From NCBI GenBank assembly GCA_016840595.1, contig JAEOSA010000056.1, positions 1-10,352 of the forward strand: a stretch of DNA of 10,352 bases. Reading direction: 5' to 3'. The notes under the pieces are model-generated. The model had not been told where the DNA came from. It did not search any database and saw only the letters and a list, made by a program, of their open reading frames with translations. Made by a program: the position numbers and the translations under genes. Shown in pieces: positions 1 through 6,712 of this stretch. Every line of letters starts with the position of its first letter. Position 1 is the first letter of the stretch. This stretch comes from Candidatus Hermodarchaeota archaeon (lineage in GTDB: Archaea; Asgardarchaeota; Hermodarchaeia; Hermodarchaeales; Hermodarchaeaceae).

Positions 1-700
1 CGACTGTGACAAAGATACCCAAATACAGGATATGAAGCCAAAACGCTGGATCAGCCATTATGGGAAGGGTCCAAAATTGTTCTGTAAGTGCTGCACCAAA
101 AAAGAGCATTGTACCAAAGAAAATACCAATCGCAGTAGTTTCCAAGGATGAGTACCGAGTCATCACCTTTTTTCCTAGAACAGAGTAGAGCCCCCAAGTT
201 AACATCCCACACAAAAGAATGAGGTTTCCAATCAAATAGTCCAGTCGAAATTCAAGGAAGGATTGGACTCCCACGACGAAGAAAATACCGAGAAAACTGA
301 AAAGAAATCCTATGTATCTCCATTTCGGGGCTAGGCGTTCATTTAACAGCAGAAACGCCAGGAGACTTACTGTGATAGGATTGACTCCTGCGATAATCGA
401 TCCCTGAGCTGACGTGGTGAACTGCATCCCTACCAAGAAGAGAATACCGTACCCCAATACACCGACTACTCCCAAGGCAAAAAACAGACCAATATCACGT
501 CGAGTATAGGATTGGATATTTTCTCGATGGGTTGCGAGTAAAATAGGAATGAAGATCAGACTTGCTGTCAAGAAACGGAAGAATCCCACGGTCATCGGTG
601 GAGCATTTGAGACAACGATTTTCACGGAAACCCAGCTTCCCCCCCAAAACACCATGGCTAGGATGAGCAGAATATAGTATTTCCATGAACCGAGTTTCAT
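1..700 (-). CDS. EamA/DMT-family membrane transporter, 3' end cut by the window
   Basis: Read on the minus strand from the ATG at 700, the frame stays open for 233 codons to the window edge, so the C-terminus is missing. The protein is almost entirely hydrophobic, with about eight membrane helices visible: roughly residues 7-26, 35-54, 68-93, 96-118, 124-142, 150-170, 180-198 and the start of one near 220. The first helix carries FWGGSW, typical of EamA/drug-metabolite transporters, and helix 4 has the SAQGSIIAGVNPI pattern followed by LLLNERL, which marks the end of the first EamA repeat. The second repeat begins with GMLTWGLYSVLGKK. The family exports or imports small metabolites across the cell membrane; the substrate cannot be predicted. 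An AAGGAG site at 711-716 lies 10 nt before the ATG. The gene lies 93 bp downstream of the RecA-like gene on the same strand and may be cotranscribed with it. Confidence 0.9.
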   Translation of the reverse strand, partial: MKLGSWKYYILLILAMVFWGGSWVSVKIVVSNAPPMTVGFFRFLTASLIFIPILLATHRENIQSYTRRDIGLFFALGVVGVLGYGILFLVGMQFTTSAQGSIIAGVNPITVSLLAFLLLNERLAPKWRYIGFLFSFLGIFFVVGVQSFLEFRLDYLIGNLILLCGMLTWGLYSVLGKKVMTRYSSLETTAIGIFFGTMLFFGAALTEQFWTLPIMADPAFWLHILYLGIFVTV

Positions 701-793
701 GCCCAAATGGCTCCTTCTGTGAGCAACTTCTCTACATGAACGCGGGTAAAAATGCTGGGATTGGATAAGGTCTAACGCACTCAAGGAACCAAT

Positions 794-1579
794 CTAGTCA
801 AATGGATTTACAATATCGAAGAGTAGTGTTTGCTGAGTTGCTGGGTAACGACGAACTCGTGGTGTAACCGTGCTCCGTTGAAGCCAGGGACGACTTGGGT
901 GTTTCTCCAAAGTAAATGTCTCAACATTGTGTTTGCGGGAATGGTGTATCAGGACATGGAATCGGTGGCGTGCAGTTTGACCCAAGCGGAGGGGTGGCTT
1001 TGTAAGGCGTTTAGGTGCATCTGCGCTTACCACAACTGCGATTTGCTGTGTGAAAGCAAGTTGTTTCAGGTGTGTAGCAAGTTGGGCGCGACGAAAGACA
1101 CGGGGATCAGGAGGGGCTCTAGGAGATTGTGAAATGGGTTGTCCTTCCTCTTCTTCTTGAACGAGGTGCATGAGCCCGTTGACGAACAGAATTGGGGCTC
1201 TATGTTCTTGAACAGCATTGACTGCATCATCAAGTAGAGAAAGCAACTGATCGGTTGTGAAGGCTCGAGCCACATGAAGGCGATTCAAGTATCTTGCCGG
1301 TGGTGTCTGTTGTGAGGTTGTCCGAAGGTGACTAATGATGGTGTCCGGGCGGATGCCGTTGTTGGCATCTATGACCGCTACTCCATGATCAGGGGAGATT
1401 TGTTCCAGTGCACTAGCTACTGATTGTTGAAGCATTTGTGTACAGTGCGGGCTACCGTACAGCAAGTAGCTAAGCCCTGGTTCAAAGCCGCCTTCCAATA
1501 GATCATCGAGGATAGTGATACCAGTGGAACATTTCGCTTTCTGGCTTTGTTGTGCCATAGAGAACGCGGTTTGAAACAT
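794..1579 (-). CDS. RecA/RadA-like paralog with degenerate nucleotide-binding motifs
   Basis: The protein has 261 residues from the ATG at 1579. The N-terminal STGITILDDLLEGGFEPG (18-35) followed by YLLYG matches the start of the RecA/RadB/Rad51 core, and RLHVARAFTTDQLLSLL (100-116) matches the segment before Walker B in archaeal RadA paralogs. Walker A should read GxxxxGK(S/T) but here is GSPHCTQM (42-49), lacking the lysine and the Ser/Thr. Walker B is ILFVNG (130-135), with Asn where Asp is expected. It is therefore probably non-hydrolysing, a structural or regulatory recombinase paralog. An acidic patch (EEEE, 142-145) and a basic C-terminal region follow. The tail QTLLFDIV (250-257) resembles a PCNA-interacting peptide. 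A longer form from GTG 1624 (276 aa) is possible but has no ribosome site, whereas ATG 1579 has GGGAAGG 8 nt upstream. The fold assignment is good; a DNA-repair role is inference. Confidence 0.75.
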   Translation of the reverse strand: MFQTAFSMAQQSQKAKCSTGITILDDLLEGGFEPGLSYLLYGSPHCTQMLQQSVASALEQISPDHGVAVIDANNGIRPDTIISHLRTTSQQTPPARYLNRLHVARAFTTDQLLSLLDDAVNAVQEHRAPILFVNGLMHLVQEEEEGQPISQSPRAPPDPRVFRRAQLATHLKQLAFTQQIAVVVSADAPKRLTKPPLRLGQTARHRFHVLIHHSRKHNVETFTLEKHPSRPWLQRSTVTPRVRRYPATQQTLLFDIVNPFD

Positions 1580-1587
1580 GGCATCAT

Positions 1588-1594
1588 CCTTCCC
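1588..1594 (-). promoter_or_regulatory. Ribosome binding site deciding the RecA-like start
   Basis: The minus strand reads GGGAAGG here, 8 nt before the ATG at 1579. The in-frame upstream GTG at 1624 has no purine-rich site in front of it, so this supports the shorter protein. Confidence 0.45.
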
Positions 1595-1634
1595 GGTGTA
1601 AAGGTTGGAGGAAACACAGTCCACGGTGGAACGC

Positions 1635-1678
1635 GACTATGGATTGTTAGACAAAAACCCTCAAATAGTCCACAATCC
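1635..1678. repeat. Two interleaved inverted repeats in a divergent promoter region
   Basis: GACTAT (1635-1640) is the reverse complement of ATAGTC (1665-1670), and GGATTGT (1641-1647) is the reverse complement of ACAATCC (1672-1678). The two pairs are interleaved, so the words GACTAT and GGATTGT occur once on each strand but in swapped order. The block lies between the RecA-like gene (start 1579, minus) and the methyltransferase (start 1707, plus), where an operator for both could sit. A role as a binding site is inference. Confidence 0.45.
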
Positions 1679-1706
1679 CCAATGCATTCAGGTGTGATGG
1701 TTTCGT

Positions 1707-2459
1707 ATGGCGTATGAAGCGAGTGCACAGTTCTACGATCTCTTTACTCTTGGTAAAGAAGAGGAACAGGCTTTTTATCAGCTCCTTGCTCAAGAGGTGG
1801 GGTCACCGGCATTAGAATTAGGCGTCGGAACTGGTGTCTTTGCCTTCCATTTAGCTGAAGATGGTATCACGGTGGTAGGGCTCGAAAAGTCCCGGGAGAT
1901 GCTTCAGGAAGCCCGGAAAAAACTGCAAAAAGCCCCACCCGAAATTGCCAAACGACTTCTTTTCATTGCGGGGGATATGAGTGACTTTTCACTCAATCAG
2001 CAATTTCGATTTATCTATGTCCCGTCGGGGAGTTTCCAATACCTTACAACCCGTAAAGCGCAGTTGGGCTGTCTCAAAAGTGTGAAAGCCCATTTACACT
2101 CCGAAGGCTCTTTTGTCTTTGACATTTGGGTAGGTGAATCAGATCCAACTGGCACATGGCGACGACTGGAAACCGTTTCCCTCCCCAAAGGTGGCGCTGT
2201 AACCCGTTCAATCTCAACCCGTGTTCAAGAATCAAAGGAAATTATCGATACTGTACTCCGGTTCGATGTCCATGACAAAGCAGGACGTATCACCGACACC
2301 TTTTATGACTGGTCACAACTTGCCGTCATGACAGTCGAGGATGTGAAGTTTCTGTTAGCTGAGAATCATTTCCAAGTGGAAACTATCTATTCATCCTTCA
2401 CCCGCGCCCCTTGGACCCCAGAGGCTGAAAGAGCAATTTTTGTCTCAGAACCCATCTAA
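1707..2459 (+). CDS. Class I SAM-dependent methyltransferase
   Basis: This is a 250-residue Rossmann-fold methyltransferase. Motif I is LELGVGTG (36-43), the SAM-binding glycine loop. VVGLEKSREML (56-66) supplies the acidic residue (E60) that usually binds the ribose hydroxyls. IAGDMSDF (87-94) is the adenine-contacting segment, and FIYVPSGSFQYL (102-113) is the motif IV region. The length and the second half, which is rich in beta strands, fit the Methyltransf_25/11-type small-molecule methyltransferases, but nothing visible fixes the acceptor. The ATG at 1707 is the first start in frame, because an in-frame TGA lies at 1695-1697; a weak GGTG lies at 1691-1694. The gene is divergent from the RecA-like gene and ends about 125 bp before the flavoprotein gene. 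It may be a single transcription unit. Confidence 0.9.
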   Translation: MAYEASAQFYDLFTLGKEEEQAFYQLLAQEVGSPALELGVGTGVFAFHLAEDGITVVGLEKSREMLQEARKKLQKAPPEIAKRLLFIAGDMSDFSLNQQFRFIYVPSGSFQYLTTRKAQLGCLKSVKAHLHSEGSFVFDIWVGESDPTGTWRRLETVSLPKGGAVTRSISTRVQESKEIIDTVLRFDVHDKAGRITDTFYDWSQLAVMTVEDVKFLLAENHFQVETIYSSFTRAPWTPEAERAIFVSEPI

Positions 2460-2537
2460 GTCGTCAATATCTATTTTCCATTCAGACTAATACAATCTCC
2501 AGTGTATTCTAGGCATGGTTTTCGTCGGTCAAGGTGG

Positions 2538-2550
2538 CTTTTATGTAATA
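2538..2550 (+). promoter_or_regulatory. Candidate TATA-box promoter of the flavoprotein operon
   Basis: The AT-rich stretch CTTTTATGTAATA lies about 43 nt before the ATG at 2586. An archaeal TATA box here would place transcription start near 2570, leaving a short leader that holds the GGTGGG ribosome site. It is called by eye from composition and spacing only. Confidence 0.3.
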
Positions 2551-2571
2551 ATTCCTATTCATAATTCGAAT

Positions 2572-2577
2572 GGTGGG
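2572..2577 (+). promoter_or_regulatory. Ribosome binding site deciding the flavoprotein start
   Basis: GGTGGG ends 8 nt before the ATG at 2586. It overlaps the alternative GTG codon at 2577, which therefore cannot use it. This favours the ATG and a 489-residue protein. Confidence 0.5.
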
Positions 2578-2585
2578 TGTTATCC

Positions 2586-4055
2586 ATGTCTGCCGTTTCA
2601 ACTGCCTTCAATGTCAATCGAGTAAAACGCCAACTGGAAGTATGGTTAGGTAAAGAGAATGTATCTGACGCAGAAGTAGACAAAATAAACTATTCACGAG
2701 ATGCATGGCCTCTCCGCCTGATACGATTGGGACGGTTAATCATCGAGGCTAAACCGGATTTGATAGTCTGGCCACAAACTGTTGATCAAATTCAAAAAAT
2801 TGTCAGACTCGCCAACCAGGAATCTATTCCGATAATTCCTGTTTCTGGTGCAGGTGGGGTTGTTGGTGGGATATTAGCCACAACTGGTGGAATCATTGTT
2901 GATGTCAAGAAAATGAACCGTGTGCTATCTCTTGATGAAGAATCATTCACCGTGACAGCTGAACCTGGTATTTTGGGCATTGAGCTAGAAGAATATTTAG
3001 AGGTACGTGGGTACACTACCGGGCATCTTCCCTCCTCCATCTATAGCTCTGCTCTAGGCGGGTTCGCGGCTGCCCGGTCAGCCGGTGTTCTTTCATCTAA
3101 GTATGGGAAAATCGAAGATATGATTACTGGATTAGAAGTCGTGCTTCCTACTGGTGAGCTTCTTCGGACGAAGGCTGTGCCTCGATCCTCAATGGGGCCC
3201 GATATCAAACAACTTTTCATCGGTTCTGAAGGAACCTATGGTATTATCTCTGAACTCACACTGCGAATTACTCCAACACCCGAAACGACCCAGTTTGCTT
3301 CCTTTCTCTTTCCCGACTTACATGCAGGGATGAATGCTGTTAAACAGGTATTTCGGCAAGACCTGAAACCTGCGCTTATCCGTCTTTACGATGAAAACGA
3401 AACGCGTTTTGTGCTCAGCCGGTTCACACCACCTTCAGACGGCGCTTGCGTCCTGAACTTCATTTATCGGGCAACAAAAGAATTAGTTCGACTGGAAAAA
3501 CGCGGGGTAACCAAGATCTGTTTAGAAGGAGGCGCTGAGGATTTAGGACCGGCGCCTTCAAAGCACTGGTGGAACAACCGTTTCGATCTCTATTATCCTT
3601 CGAGCATGAACATGGGTCCAGGCATGCTTTATGATGTTTTAGATGTGGCTTCTAGCTATACCAATTTAGAGAAGATGTACTGGGAGATGCGGAAAGCCAT
3701 CGAAGCCTTCGGAGTCGGCACCATGAGTCACTTCTCCCACTTCTACCCTGACGGTGGTAATATCTATGTCATCTTCGTCGGTCACGCTAGCTCACCAGAA
3801 GAAGTCGAGACAAAATACCAACAAATCTGGGATGCCGGTTTAGAAGCTGCACATCGTGCAGGTGGCACACTCAGCCATCAACATGGCGTTGGGCTTCTCA
3901 AAGCCCCCTGGATGTCAATCGAACATGGTGAAACAGGCTTTGCACTTCTACAAGCCATCAAACAGTATTTGGATCCAAATAACATCATGAACCCCGGTAA
4001 ATTGGGATTAGGGAATGAAACATCGAAATTTCCTAAAGAGGGGGATTCACAATGA
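2586..4055 (+). CDS. FAD-binding oxidase, GlcD / alkyl-DHAP-synthase-like
   Basis: This 489-residue protein belongs to the vanillyl-alcohol-oxidase-type FAD superfamily. PDLIVWPQTVDQIQKIVRLAN (57-77) and IPVSGAGGVVGG (84-95) form the first FAD-binding subdomain. GYTTGHLPSS, LGGFAAARSAG and YGKIEDM (142-179) followed by GPDIKQLFIGSEGTYGI (204-220) form the second. The C-terminal cap has ALIRLYDEN (263-271), GNIYVIF (391-397) and GGTLSHQHGVG (426-436), ending in DPNNIMNPGKLG. The segments TGHxP, MGPDIKQLFIGSEG, IRLYDE and SHQHGVG align with eukaryotic alkylglycerone-phosphate synthase better than with classical GlcD; its HHH triad is HQH here. The start codon of the Fe-S gene overlaps its stop (ATGA), so the two products are probably translated together and form a complex. 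The most likely role is a 2-hydroxyacid dehydrogenase passing electrons from FAD to the Fe-S partner. An ether-forming ADPS role is possible but less supported by the context. Confidence 0.85.
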   Translation: MSAVSTAFNVNRVKRQLEVWLGKENVSDAEVDKINYSRDAWPLRLIRLGRLIIEAKPDLIVWPQTVDQIQKIVRLANQESIPIIPVSGAGGVVGGILATTGGIIVDVKKMNRVLSLDEESFTVTAEPGILGIELEEYLEVRGYTTGHLPSSIYSSALGGFAAARSAGVLSSKYGKIEDMITGLEVVLPTGELLRTKAVPRSSMGPDIKQLFIGSEGTYGIISELTLRITPTPETTQFASFLFPDLHAGMNAVKQVFRQDLKPALIRLYDENETRFVLSRFTPPSDGACVLNFIYRATKELVRLEKRGVTKICLEGGAEDLGPAPSKHWWNNRFDLYYPSSMNMGPGMLYDVLDVASSYTNLEKMYWEMRKAIEAFGVGTMSHFSHFYPDGGNIYVIFVGHASSPEEVETKYQQIWDAGLEAAHRAGGTLSHQHGVGLLKAPWMSIEHGETGFALLQAIKQYLDPNNIMNPGKLGLGNETSKFPKEGDSQ

Positions 4056-5257
4056 CATCACTCAATTCATCCGACCTATCAAACACGTTGGATGATTTCG
4101 CTAAAATTAGTCGCCTATGTAGTCTCTGCAGCCGTATGTGCCGCCATTCCTGCCCCACTCATTTGGTTACTCGTTCTGATGCCTGCAGTCCAGTTGGTCG
4201 AGCACTTATCATTGAACTGTACCGGGGAGGAATAAGTGCCCTCACCGAAGCAGCGGTTAATCGTTTGTATCAATGCAATCTCTGTGGGGCATGCAAGGCA
4301 TGGTGTATGCCGCGCCATGAACTTCCACGCATCATCGAACTTAGCCGCGAACGCGTAGTAGCTGAACACCGTGCCCCTTCTGGAACTTTAGAGCTCGATA
4401 AGAACGCTAGTGAATTCTTCAACGTCTATGGCGAAACACATAATGAGCGGTTTGCGAAACTTCAAAGAATCTTAAAGAAACAAACATCCACAGCCGAGAT
4501 TGCCTATTTTGTTGGATGTACTACAGCATACAGGCATCCAGAAATCGCTTCAGCAACTCATACAGTGCTAGCTAGGCTAGGAATCGATTTCACCCTTCTC
4601 AATGGAGAGTACAATGAAGTCTGTTGTGGATCACCCCTTATCCGCGCCGGGTTCACCGACAGCGCCAAATCCTTGGCCGAACAAAACGTTAAAGCTATCA
4701 AAGAATCCGGTGCAAAGACTATACTCACAACTTGCCCCGGGTGCGCTAGAACTCTCAAACTCGACTATCCACAACTAGGTTTACACCTACCCAAGAAAGT
4801 CAGAGTACTTCACATCACGGAATTTTTAGTTAGACATCGGAAAAAACTCGCTCCACTGATGAAATCCCCTTTGCTGACAAAGCAGACTGGTATACCTTTA
4901 ACAATGACATACCATGATCCCTGCCATTTAGGGCGAGAACTTGGGATTTACGAACCACCTCGACAGCTCCTCAAACTCATCCCAGGAGCCGACCTCATAG
5001 AATTTCCTCATAACCGGGAATATGCCGATTGTTGCGGTGGAGGTGGCGCCTTACCCAAAACCTTTCCAGATCTGGCTGAGGAAATTACTCGGACACGACT
5101 AGCTAATACACCGTCAACTTCGAACTCATACTTGGTTTCAGCTTGTCCGAACTGTAAACTCCACTTTACAGAAACCCAGAATCGGGCAAAGGAGACTGAT
5201 CTCAAGATTTTGGATCTTATAGAATTGCTTGCGCAGGTGCTCAAGGATAGAAGGTAA
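4052..5257 (+). CDS. Iron-sulfur CCG-domain oxidoreductase subunit (GlcF/HdrD type)
   Basis: This 401-residue protein has an N-terminal ferredoxin-like domain with two probable [4Fe-4S] sites. The first is C23-x2-C26-x3-C30-x3-C34-P, an unusual spacing; the second is C75-x2-C78-x2-C81-x3-C85. Two CCG domains follow: C156 with C191-C192-G and C228-P-G-C231, then DPC291H with C327-C328-GGGG and C365-P-N-C368. In HdrB and its relatives such domains hold unusual Fe-S clusters. The layout matches glycolate oxidase subunit GlcF, anaerobic G3P dehydrogenase GlpC and HdrD. It presumably takes electrons from the flavoprotein encoded just upstream and hands them to a membrane quinone or another carrier. 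Its ATG overlaps the upstream stop by four bases, and a good ribosome site (GAGGGGGAT, 4038-4046) lies inside the upstream gene. Its last 17 bases overlap the end of the convergent hydrolase gene. Confidence 0.92.
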   Translation: MTSLNSSDLSNTLDDFAKISRLCSLCSRMCRHSCPTHLVTRSDACSPVGRALIIELYRGGISALTEAAVNRLYQCNLCGACKAWCMPRHELPRIIELSRERVVAEHRAPSGTLELDKNASEFFNVYGETHNERFAKLQRILKKQTSTAEIAYFVGCTTAYRHPEIASATHTVLARLGIDFTLLNGEYNEVCCGSPLIRAGFTDSAKSLAEQNVKAIKESGAKTILTTCPGCARTLKLDYPQLGLHLPKKVRVLHITEFLVRHRKKLAPLMKSPLLTKQTGIPLTMTYHDPCHLGRELGIYEPPRQLLKLIPGADLIEFPHNREYADCCGGGGALPKTFPDLAEEITRTRLANTPSTSNSYLVSACPNCKLHFTETQNRAKETDLKILDLIELLAQVLKDRR

Positions 5258-5792
5258 CAAAGAACCACCAGAGAAACGCAGCAAAGAAGATTAAGGCAAT
5301 GGCATTACCGATTAGCCATCCTCTTTCATACTTTTCAGGGATTCTTGTGATGTTTCCAGGTGCTGATGTTTGATTTTTCTCAATATAGGCAAAGGCTTCC
5401 AACGGATTTTTCATGAATCGATTGAGTACTGAGCGAGAGCTTGGAAGTAGATCGAGGAGCAAGTGTAGGGCACATCCCAGTAAGAAGATGACGATGAAAT
5501 AGCGATCAACCTCCATCCATAACCCAGGAACAATGAGTATCGGAAAGAAGAAGATACCAACAATTAGGAGTGGCGCTAAGATACTATGAGTAATGACAGA
5601 CCGATGTCCGAGAAGGGGTTTCCAGTGAATATCAAAATCTGGAAAGATTCCACCAACCCAGGCGACGAAGACAAACCAGAGAGAAAGGTATGCTGGGAAT
5701 ACGATAAAGGTCAACTGAGCAAGGAAGTAAATGGCTAACCAACTCACAAAATATACAATCGTTGTAATGAAGACATGGTCCCAACCATTCAC
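5241..5792 (-). CDS. Membrane-bound metal-dependent hydrolase, DUF457/YdjM-like
   Basis: This 183-residue protein has about five membrane helices. Family-type metal-binding motifs are visible: an N-terminal H6, GGIFPDFDI (47-55, with D52 and D54), LGHRSVITHS (61-70, with H63 and H69) and CALHLLLDLL (107-116, with H110 and D114). These histidines and aspartates fit the YdjM/DUF457 family of predicted inner-membrane metal hydrolases, whose substrates are mostly unknown and which resemble phospholipase C-like HxxxD folds. The start is a GTG at 5792 supported by GGTGAT five bases upstream. The gene is the last of a minus-strand run after the PIG-L gene, with a 74 bp gap that holds its own promoter-like element. 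It is convergent with the Fe-S gene and overlaps it by 17 bp. The family call is firm; the reaction is not known. Confidence 0.85.
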   Translation of the reverse strand: MNGWDHVFITTIVYFVSWLAIYFLAQLTFIVFPAYLSLWFVFVAWVGGIFPDFDIHWKPLLGHRSVITHSILAPLLIVGIFFFPILIVPGLWMEVDRYFIVIFLLGCALHLLLDLLPSSRSVLNRFMKNPLEAFAYIEKNQTSAPGNITRIPEKYERGWLIGNAIALIFFAAFLWWFFVTFYP

Positions 5793-5797
5793 AGGTT

Positions 5798-5803
5798 ATC
5801 ACC
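5798..5803 (-). promoter_or_regulatory. Ribosome binding site for the GTG start at 5792
   Basis: GGTGAT on the minus strand is a strong match to the 16S-complementary sequence and ends five bases before the GTG at 5792. It supports this non-ATG start. Confidence 0.55.
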
Positions 5804-5818
5804 GGTCACTTCCGGAAA

Positions 5819-5835
5819 TGAACTTCCCTAAAAGG
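5819..5835 (-). promoter_or_regulatory. Promoter-like element before the hydrolase gene, shared with the MFS gene
   Basis: The plus strand reads TGAACTTCCCTAAAAGG. It matches the sequence upstream of the MFS gene (8073-8089) at 14 of 17 positions. On the minus strand its TTTTAGGG core is centred about 39 nt before the GTG at 5792. An archaeal TATA/BRE element at this distance would give a leader of about a dozen bases with the GGTGAT site inside, so the hydrolase may be transcribed on its own as well as from upstream. Confidence 0.35.
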
Positions 5836-5866
5836 CTTAGCATTTTTCCCGGAATACTGCCATTCA

Positions 5867-6712
5867 CTAATCTTTGGTCTCTAATTGTTCTGCAATAATT
5901 CTAACCGCACTAAACCCGATGCTATTGAATGCTTCTGCATATTGGCAATTTCTAGGTTTGCCAATTTTTTGTGCTTCCGTCGTAATCCACTCGCGAATGA
6001 AGTCTTTCCGCGTTGTCCCTTTACTGATTGGAACATCATTTCCTGTATGCAAAGAGCGATTCTGCGTTTCCTCGAATATCATTTGCATTTGACTCTCATA
6101 TTGTTCTAAGGCTAGTAGTTTCGTTTCTAAGGACGCAGTAATGTCAACATAGGTATTCGGGTTCGAAGACTCCCAACCAAAGAATCGATTCACATAATGC
6201 AGTTTTTGTCCATCTGCTAGCTGTTCAGGAAACACCAAGGGCAGGTGACAATTCAAGCAGGCTTCATAGATCGTTCGGCTTGTAGCTTGATGATCAGGAT
6301 GGGGATCATAGGGAATATGAGGGTCAAAACTAAACACTATATCCGGTTGGACGCGACGGATGATTTCTGTATACTGCTGACGCAGTTCTAGCCCCGGCTG
6401 CAGTTCACCATCCGGAATTCCTAGGAAGATCACCTCACTGATTCCTAACACATCCGCTGCTCGTAGTGATTCCCGTTTTTGAACTTCAATCATTTTTTCA
6501 CGAGTCATCGAACGGTCTAAAGTGCCCTTTTCACCATACGTCGAACAAAGATTAACTAGGATGTGCCCCTCCTCAGCTAGCCTTGCTAAAGTCCCACCAG
6601 CAAAGATTGCGGCATCGTCGGGATGTGCTTCCACTATAAGAATCGTTGCAGGTTTCTTGACATGGGGGAGAACTTGTGATGTCATCGATATCAATCTAAG
6701 ACTAGCCTTCAT
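5867..6712 (-). CDS. PIG-L family zinc deacetylase, diacetylchitobiose-deacetylase-like
   Basis: This 281-residue protein has the complete PIG-L signature: EAHPDD (28-33), where H30 and D33 are the usual zinc ligand and catalytic acid/base, and DPHPDH (137-142), with H139 and H142. FSFDPHIPYDPHPDH, NPNTYVDITASLETKL and QYAEAFNSI resemble archaeal diacetylchitobiose deacetylase (Dac), whose length is close to this. The expected reaction is hydrolysis of an N-acetyl group from a GlcNAc-type sugar or conjugate in the cytoplasm. There is no signal peptide. The ATG at 6712 overlaps the end of the MFS gene by 11 bp, which suggests translational coupling; an internal ATG at 6685 is an alternative start that would shorten the unconserved N-terminus by nine residues. 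The exact substrate is not visible and could also be a lipid-linked or thiol-linked GlcN compound. Confidence 0.9.
   Translation of the reverse strand: MKASLRLISMTSQVLPHVKKPATILIVEAHPDDAAIFAGGTLARLAEEGHILVNLCSTYGEKGTLDRSMTREKMIEVQKRESLRAADVLGISEVIFLGIPDGELQPGLELRQQYTEIIRRVQPDIVFSFDPHIPYDPHPDHQATSRTIYEACLNCHLPLVFPEQLADGQKLHYVNRFFGWESSNPNTYVDITASLETKLLALEQYESQMQMIFEETQNRSLHTGNDVPISKGTTRKDFIREWITTEAQKIGKPRNCQYAEAFNSIGFSAVRIIAEQLETKD

Noticed and set aside
495..686. 63-residue minus-strand reading frame
   Set aside because: It lies inside the EamA transporter gene in another frame of the same strand. The transporter frame gives clear membrane helices; this one shows no family features.
830..1132. 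100-residue plus-strand reading frame opposite the RecA-like gene
   Set aside because: It is antisense to a frame with recognisable RecA motifs, and its own translation has no motif and many scattered cysteines and tryptophans.
1635..1678. An H-type RNA pseudoknot formed by the two interleaved inverted repeats
   Set aside because: The topology is right, but the connecting loops would be 0 and 1 base long, too short to cross stems of 6-7 bp. Alternative hairpins or DNA operators are more plausible.
1417..1728. 103-residue minus-strand reading frame overlapping the divergent promoter and the methyltransferase start
   Set aside because: It is a frame-shifted shadow of the RecA-like gene with no family signal.
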